Origin: Gigaspora margarita | Taxonomy: Eukaryota > Glomeromycota > Glomeromycetes > Diversisporales > Gigasporaceae | DNA length: 64,000 bases | Direction: 5' to 3' | Assembly (NCBI GenBank): GCA_009809945.1 | Contig: WTPW01000624.1 | Location: 204,504 to 268,503, forward strand | In this document: piece after piece, positions 58,131-64,000 of the stretch | How the letters are laid out: each line of letters opens with the position of its first letter | Position numbering within the stretch: position 1 is the stretch's first letter | Made by a program: the position numbers and the translations under genes | The notes under the pieces: model-generated | What the model saw: only the letters and a program-made list of their open reading frames with translations | The model's database searches: none | Told to the model about the DNA's origin: nothing

Positions 58131-60894
58131 TTACCAATGCTCTATATTATAAATCTCTGCTACTAGTTTAGACGAAGTGTCTGGTGCTTCCTCTATTTCC
58201 TCAAAAACTTCATCCACACCCTCCTCTATATCATTTTCCTCATTGTCAAGATCTTCTTTGGTGAGTTTATTTTCTCCTTTCTCAATTCGTTTTAGAAACG
58301 AATTAATATTTTCGAAAATTCCTCTCTTATAATATTCTTCGCAGTATTTACATTTCTTATTATAACAAGCTATATGGTAGCTGTGACCACAAACATATAC
58401 CATACTGTTATCATCACTTAATGGAAGACTACAACAATCACATAGTTTGGGGTGTGGTGGATGAGATGTACTGTATGCTGTTAGTAGGTATCGTAGATCT
58501 ACTTCTTCTTTTAGAGTAGCTAGTTGGTATATTTCTGGTAGCTTTTTTTTGGATTTGTTTCCTTTGGTGGAGGTTTTTTTGGCAGGGGCTTCAGAAGGAG
58601 CTTTGGTAGAGTTTTTTTTGGTGGAGGTTTTGTTAGTAGAATTTTGGGGGGCGCTTTTTTTTGTAGGTTTATTTTCTCTGCATTCTCTGTAGTTTTTTTA
58701 TTGGGAATTGGAATGCTTTTCCCACGATTATGAAATACGTCTTAAAAATATTGTAAAAGAAAAAGAACCATTTTTTCATATAAGAAATCAAGAGTTGTTG
58801 CATTATATGGATATCATCGTGTTTTACAATACGTGTCTTTAAACACTGGATCGTGATCCATAATAACATATGCTTGCTTTATCACATTATTCGCTATTGT
58901 ATTTTTTGATGTATTGGCACGAATTCGACTATGGGTGTTTTTTACATAATATTCATTAAAACTAGTCAAATGATTTTTTATAACATTTAAAAAAGGATGA
59001 CCATTATCATTCCAGTAGAATAAATCAGACAAAAATATAAGGGGGACCTTATTATAGTTCTTTCGTTTCCATCGCAGAGCGAAGGTTCAAATACGAAAGA
59101 CTGTCTCTACATATTCGTTGAACAAACCTGATCAAAATAGAGTAGCATAGATTTCGAGCGTTGACGGAATAATATTATCAAGTAAGTCAATTATTGTTCG
59201 ATACTCGACACCTTTGCATACTTTTTTAAATTTTTTTATAATTTTGTCCTTTATTTTTAACTAGCCGTTTCGTGCAAGCTCCAATAAAAGGTTTATCCTC
59301 CAGGGTCAAGGTTTCTTTGCCAATTTTTTTTTTTCCGAATACATAATGGAACATTTTTTCAAAAAAGAATGATAGATTAGTATAATGTGTTCCCTACTAT
59401 TTAAAGATAAATGTAGTGGGCCCAACATGGGTTAAAATGATTCGATTTGCTGTGGAATAACGAAATTTGTATTAGACGATTTTTGTAAATATAGCAATTT
59501 TCTAATAAAGAGCTGGCCAGGCCAGTCAGCCACAACAGGTGCAACTTGTCCATCTAAATGCTGCGTTTTACTATTTATTAATAGGATAATATTTAATGCA
59601 TTAAGATAATCCTCGACCGTATACAAGTGTTGTTCCCTAAATCCTATGAGTTGAAGTCCTCTCATTGACCTCTCCTCCTTACGTTCTACTATATTATCAG
59701 CGTAACTATGTATGGTTAGCATTTCAATTGGATCAAATGTATTGATTATTAAACCTTGTGAAATTTTATACGATTGATGGTCCGTATATGAAATATCAAA
59801 AACCCCGGTATATACATTTAGTAAATACCAGCAGATTTTTGATACCTCAATGTTTTCCGGATTATGAACAGACACTCCGTTAGATGTAAGTTGTACAGAA
59901 AAAGATTCGCTAACTGGTTTTGCTACGCAAGTAGCAAAATGATTTGCAGTCAAAGTTGATACAGTATCGGGTCTACAATTTTCGTGGATTGCATGATAAT
60001 CGTCAATATTGTAAACGTGAAATAAATTTTTCTATTTATATAATATATAATTTAAATTTTATTAATAATAAATGTATATAGTAAATACAAATAATTTTAA
60101 TTTACATTTACATTTTCAATAAAATGGTTTTCAATTTTAGATACATGTTTTTTTTGAATTTGTTTTCGATATTCCTCCACTGTTTTAGCGCATACCGAAT
60201 ACCCAAGAGTTGACATCATGTTAATTGCCTCCCATGTTGCCCCCGATGCCATTAAATATAACCGAACTTCTAGTTTGTGTTGATTTACAAATTTGTTGCG
60301 CAAACCTGCTAATATATAGCATAAGGCAACAATTGACTTTTTTGATTCATTTACATTATAGGCAGAGCGTTCTTTTGGAATAATTGCATTCATAATATAA
60401 TTAAAAAACCCCTTAAGTTGTAGATTAGTAGCTTCGATCATATGTTCAAATTTTACTGGATCTAGTTCCAAACTAGCACCCTCTCTATGTTGTATGTGAT
60501 ATAATGCTTTCGTTAATATGTCTATATATGAAGCGAATGTTGGTTCCTCTATTCAAATTAAATAAAAAATTAAAACTTGTAAAAAAAAAAATTAAAAAAA
60601 TAAATTAAAATATAACTTATTATCCGTATTATTATTTGATACAGGTTTAATTGTTTCCGAATTTTTTTTTCGATTACATATTCTTTTTTCATGCCTTCAT
60701 TGGTTTCTATCAGCTTCTACAATTTTACAGTAATGTGGGTGGCAAAGTTGTTTTCCGACTTCAAGGTAAGGGTATACTTCCAGCATTCGCTTATTGTAAC
60801 ATTTTTCATATGCAAACTCCGTAAGTTTACGAAACTTAACATTAGTATAGGTACAGTTAATAATTGAGCAGGGGCCAAGATTTATTGTTGTCAT
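58131..60894 (-). pseudogene. large gene of the RING transposon
   Basis: The start is ATG 60894 (MTTINLGPCSIINCTYTNVK). An N-terminal Cys/His motif reads CSIINC...C...LCHPHYC. An intron of about 100 nt follows near 60550-60650, then the block 60557-60106 (ELDPVKFEHMIEATNLQLKG, MASGATWEAINMMSTLGYSV). The next intron is 60105-60032 (GTAAAT...AATAG, phase 0). Block 60031-59432 (VADWPGQLFIRKLLYL) is then followed, past a TAA, by PMLGPLHLSLNSREHI. After a frameshift near 59260 come VEYRTIIDLLDNIIPSTLEI, FRI-stop-TFALRWKRK and 59032-58814. A basic Ser/Thr/Lys linker leads to the C-terminal finger CDCC...CGHSYHIACYNKKCKYC (about 58440-58325) and an acidic tail. Four or more stops (mostly TGA) make it inactive. 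Catalytic residues were not identified. Confidence 0.65.
60032..60105 (-). other. intron in the RING-transposon gene
   Basis: GTAAATTAAA...ATAAATAG, 74 bp, joins ENVN to KNLFHVYNIDDYHAIHENCR in phase 0. Without splicing the frame stops at once. Confidence 0.6.
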
Positions 60895-61084
60895 TTTACA
60901 TGACGTCAGAATTTTTTTTTTTTTGCTGAAAATTTTTTTATAAAGAAGTAGGTGATGGGGCACCACCGGTACTTTCATTTAGCCAATCATTGTTATAACC
61001 TGTGATAAAATATTAACCAATCACATTTATGATCTGCATGATCTGTATGATCTGCTATGGCCAATCAAATACAACTTCCATCAT

Positions 61085-61300
61085 GCTCATTTAGACATTT
61101 AGTCATATAATATTTATTTCATTAAGCATTTAGACATTTAGTCATTTATTTCATCAAGCATTTAGGCATTTAGTCATATAATATTTATTTCGTCAAGTAT
61201 TTAGACATTTAGTCAAATTTAGAATTTTGACATTTCAACAAAAAATAATGTGATGTCAAAATATATTTAGACACTTAAGTGTCTAAATATTTGACTAAAT
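61085..61300. repeat. right subterminal repeat array of the RING transposon
   Basis: Repeats of CATTTAGACATTTAGTCATA with TATTTATTTC spacers, then an ACACTTAAGTGT palindrome. The words are the complement of the left array (CTAAATGTC / GACATTTAG). Confidence 0.7.
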
Positions 61301-61324
61301 GATATATTTCGACTAACAACACTA

Positions 61325-62410
61325 GATGAGTATGAACATTCTGACATTGCACAATATCATGCTATATTTCTTGAAAAAATGAAAGATCTTGAAACTTTAA
61401 TGCCACAATTTGTTGGTGACAATATGGAAATAGTCATTAACTCTGAAATAAGTGAAGAAAACCAAATTCATATTCTTGTCACTCATGATGAGTGTACATT
61501 CTATGCTAATGATAGTTGTTCTTCAGTATGGGCTCCACTTGGTATACAACTACTTCACAAAAAAGGAATGGGTAAAGCACTTATGGTTTTGAAATTTTTA
61601 ACAGAGATTTGTGGTCATTTTACAATTACTCTTACAGAAATAAATGAATTAAACCTGCCACCAACATTCTTACAGAAAGCCATTCCTATTTTTGAAGCAA
61701 CACACCCAAATTGTATTGGTGTCTTTGCATTTGACAATAGCACCAATCATAGTGCTTTTGCAGTGATGCATTATGTGCTAAAAATATGAATCTTTATCCT
61801 GGTGGTAAACAGTCAAGATTACGTGATGGCTGGTTTATTAATGAGCAAGGTGAATGAGTTACTCAGCCAATGATTTTTCTCAAAGATCTTCCTTCGGATA
61901 ATCCTTATTATATATTTCATGATCAGCCAAAGGGTATTTAACAAGTACTTCGTGAGCATAAACTATGGCCTTCTGGTGGTCTTAGATTAAAGTGTGAAAA
62001 TAACTATTATGATCAAAGTGTGCCTAATTGCTGTGCATGTCACCTTTATCTTCACAGCCTGATTTTATTATGCAAAATCAGCATTAGAGGAACTTATAGT
62101 TGAACGAGGGCATGTTTGTATATTTTATCCAAAGTTTCACTATAAGCTAAATTTCATTGAATGATACTAGGGTGCTGCAAAGCATTATTCATGGGAACAT
62201 TGTGATTATTCATGGGCTAGATTATAGATTACTGTACCTGAAGCGCTTGATTCAGTATTACTTACAACTATACATCATTTTGCACAAAAGGCATGGCATT
62301 ATATGGATGCCTATAGACATGAACTTACTAGCTGAGTAGCAGAATATGCTGTGCGTAAATATTATTCTCATAGACGTATACCTAATGAAATTGATTTAGA
62401 GTTAGGTTAG
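61325..62410 (+). pseudogene. DDE transposase pseudogene, C-terminal (catalytic) half
   Basis: It resumes at DEYEHSDIAQYHAIFLEKM. The catalytic Asp is in LVTHDECTFYAND (about 61490), the second Asp in GVFAFDNSTNHSAFA (about 61735), and the Glu in FIE-stop-Y-stop-GAAK (about 62160), where TGA and TAG break a normally EXXWG-like box. At 61379-61789 it is open for 136 codons. Frameshifts follow near 61790 and 62060, and it ends NEIDLELG then TAG 62408-62410. It belongs to the same gene as 55012-55981. No terminal repeats of this outer transposon could be defined. Confidence 0.7.
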
Positions 62411-63735
62411 TAAATGCATAGTATGAATCAAAAAATAGAAATTACTTATTATTTGTTTAGTAACATTAAAAAAAAAAAATGTACATTTTTGTTATATTGT
62501 ATTTGGAGTAAGATTTATTATTAAGAGGGGTATATCGATAATAGTGATACTTGTCCTATATTTTGGGTTTTATCATACGAAATTGATTTTAGCATATATC
62601 ATAGTCAAAACCATTAAATTAAAAAGAGATGTAACTAGTATACAATTATGCTATCGCTATTGCCAAATTACTTTTCTCAATTAATAAATATAATTTTGGG
62701 TATTGGGCTTGTACAGAGGTATGGATATCTAAAATGTTGATGAAAACTTGAAAAATGCTATATATCTATTCTATTTGATGCAAATATTATTGACAAAGAG
62801 AAGTGCCAATTGTAAGGAATCACATTTAATAATATACTTGTATCATATCACCTGGTGCAATATTTGTCTGCACATATATTTAATGTATTTAAATAATTGA
62901 ATATTTCGTTGTTTATTATATTTATTTAATAGGTTGATATAAATCAGTTGTGCTCTAAACTTATAATAATTATTATACAAACTAAAGAATTATGCCTGTA
63001 ACTCGAGGCCTGACTATGCAAAGTTGTAGAAACTATTTCAGCTCGATAGTATTTCGGCACTAATTTTTAATATGAGAGCTGCAATATTTTAGAGCTTTTA
63101 TATCAAAACTTAATGCTAAAATATATTCGTCAAAACTGAAATAGCATTATAACATGTATAAGTCTAACAATTTCAAAGCTTACTTTAAATTTTATATTTT
63201 TCCTGCTCCTGGTTTGTGCAACTGCGTTGTGTATTTATCAAATACAAATGCACATATGTACGTACATGATCACTAAACAGGTGACTATATAACACCAATA
63301 GCGAGATGATTTATTTGGGATATGATGGCAAATAATTTTAGGCCGAAGGTAGTTTTATTAAAATTTGCAGAATCATGATTGAGAAGTGAGTGACTGACTG
63401 TGTTGGCCAGAACGGCAATGATATCCTGCAGAAAGAATTTAATAGTGCATAAAAATTTTAAACCAAAATCAAAAAAAGTTCGTAGAAATATGAACTTTGA
63501 AATGTTGAATATTCTTAATGAGATCTTAGAGATTGAGAATGATAATAGTTAGCTTTAAAAAAACCCTATTCAATAAATATTAAGCACTAATATTAAGTAA
63601 ATATATATGACTAAATAAACTTTTCTATTTTATTACAAGTATAAAGCTTATCTGTTTTAATATCGTACTATCATACTTTCCGATTCTTTCTGGGAAACAT
63701 GCAGATCATTAATGGAATTTCCCGTGTTACAAATT
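62411..63735. other. AT-rich DNA, no gene recognised
   Basis: Downstream of the transposase pseudogene. No ORF or paired inverted ends seen. Confidence 0.45.
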
Positions 63736-63737
63736 TT

Positions 63738-63826
63738 TATATCTAGCCAAATCTAAATTTGGCGCATCTTGGATATATCTAGCCAAATTTGGCGCACCTT
63801 GAATATATCTAGCCAAATTTGGCGCA
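63738..63826. repeat. 33-bp tandem repeat with a palindromic core
   Basis: Three units of ATATATCTAGCCAAATTTGG followed by CGCACCTTGA-like sequence. The first has an extra CTAAAT. The core GCCAAATTTGGC is a perfect 12-bp palindrome. Confidence 0.75.
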
Positions 63827-64000
63827 TTTGATGAGAAGAACTTGGAGCACTATACAACTTTTTTTTTTATTAGATAACCTACTTTGGGCTCTTAAGCAAA
63901 GTTGTTTGGCATGTAATTTTACATTATATTTGAGATTGAATCGCGTTTTTCAGCCTTTTACTAAGTGAAAAATGGGTTTAAAGTTGGAAAAAAAATTTTT

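Larger units (their letters stand above)
55982..61324. mobile_element. 5.3-kb TIR transposon carrying a RING-finger gene
   Basis: Terminal repeats TAGTATTATTAGTCAAAAT (55982-56000) and, inverted, TAGTGTTGTTAGTCGAAAT (61306-61324) are flanked by the 8-bp TSD GATGGGTA / GATGAGTA (55974-55981, 61325-61332). The insertion splits the DDE transposase exactly at duplicated codons. Subterminal repeat arrays lie at both ends. One large minus-strand gene (58131-60894) fills the right part. Two smaller elements (56390-56648, 57266-58074) are nested in the left part. TSD length suggests a hAT-like mechanism. The protein is not a hAT transposase that I recognise. Confidence 0.8.

Noticed and set aside
1..64000. 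Bacterial or mollicute endosymbiont DNA with UGA as Trp
   Set aside because: Introns, LTR and non-LTR retrotransposons, TSD-flanked MITEs and a BTB-TLDc gene using only TGG are eukaryotic nuclear features.
1..64000. CRISPR arrays, rRNA or functional tRNA genes
   Set aside because: No regularly spaced identical repeats, no rRNA-like stretches, and the only tRNA-like sequences are degenerate retroposon heads.

Overview
The window is a very AT-rich, repeat-saturated stretch of eukaryotic nuclear DNA. The best guess is an arbuscular mycorrhizal fungus (Glomeromycotina, Rhizophagus-like). This rests on an intact BTB-BACK-TLDc gene of the kind greatly expanded in those fungi, and on LINE, Ty3/gypsy and DNA-transposon proteins that read like families I associate with them. 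No database search was possible, so the assignment is inference. Only one protein-coding gene looks complete: the two-exon BTB-BACK-TLDc gene at 29565-31102 (minus strand). Almost everything else is transposable elements, many nested and many with target-site duplications (TSDs) that can be read directly.

Layout. 57-3025: a tRNA-headed retroposon split by a stack of nested palindromic elements. 3.1-6.4 kb: small inverted-repeat elements (MITEs). 6594-7864: second retroposon copy carrying a nested MITE. 7942-10790: 5'-truncated LINE with RT and RNase H remains. 11.1-13.2 kb: nested MITEs. 13.4-16.1 kb: decayed multicopy gene of unknown function. 17.8-22.6 kb: LINE with an ORF1 and an endonuclease/RT ORF, full of stops. 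22.8-26.9 kb: MITEs, a truncated retroposon, 0.7 kb of A-rich DNA and another retroposon. 27.4-33 kb: the least AT-rich part, with the BTB-TLDc gene and palindromes. 33-34.1 kb: LTR-retrotransposon remnant. 34984-37607: TIR element with unknown ORFs. 38.4-41.8 kb: more MITEs. 41776-51503: complete Ty3/gypsy element (minus strand) with both LTRs. 51.6-52.8 kb: direct repeat. 55012-62410: a DDE transposase pseudogene split by a 5.3-kb element (55982-61324) with an 8-bp TSD, whose large gene encodes an N-terminal Cys/His motif and a C-terminal RING-like finger. That element itself contains a hAT-like insertion with a perfect 8-bp TSD.

Two observations stand out. First, the reading frames of the gypsy element and of the larger LINE are interrupted far more often by TGA than by TAG or TAA, often where Trp is expected, while the host gene uses only TGG. 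Second, the RING-finger element has every mark of a mobile DNA element, but I cannot assign it to a named superfamily.
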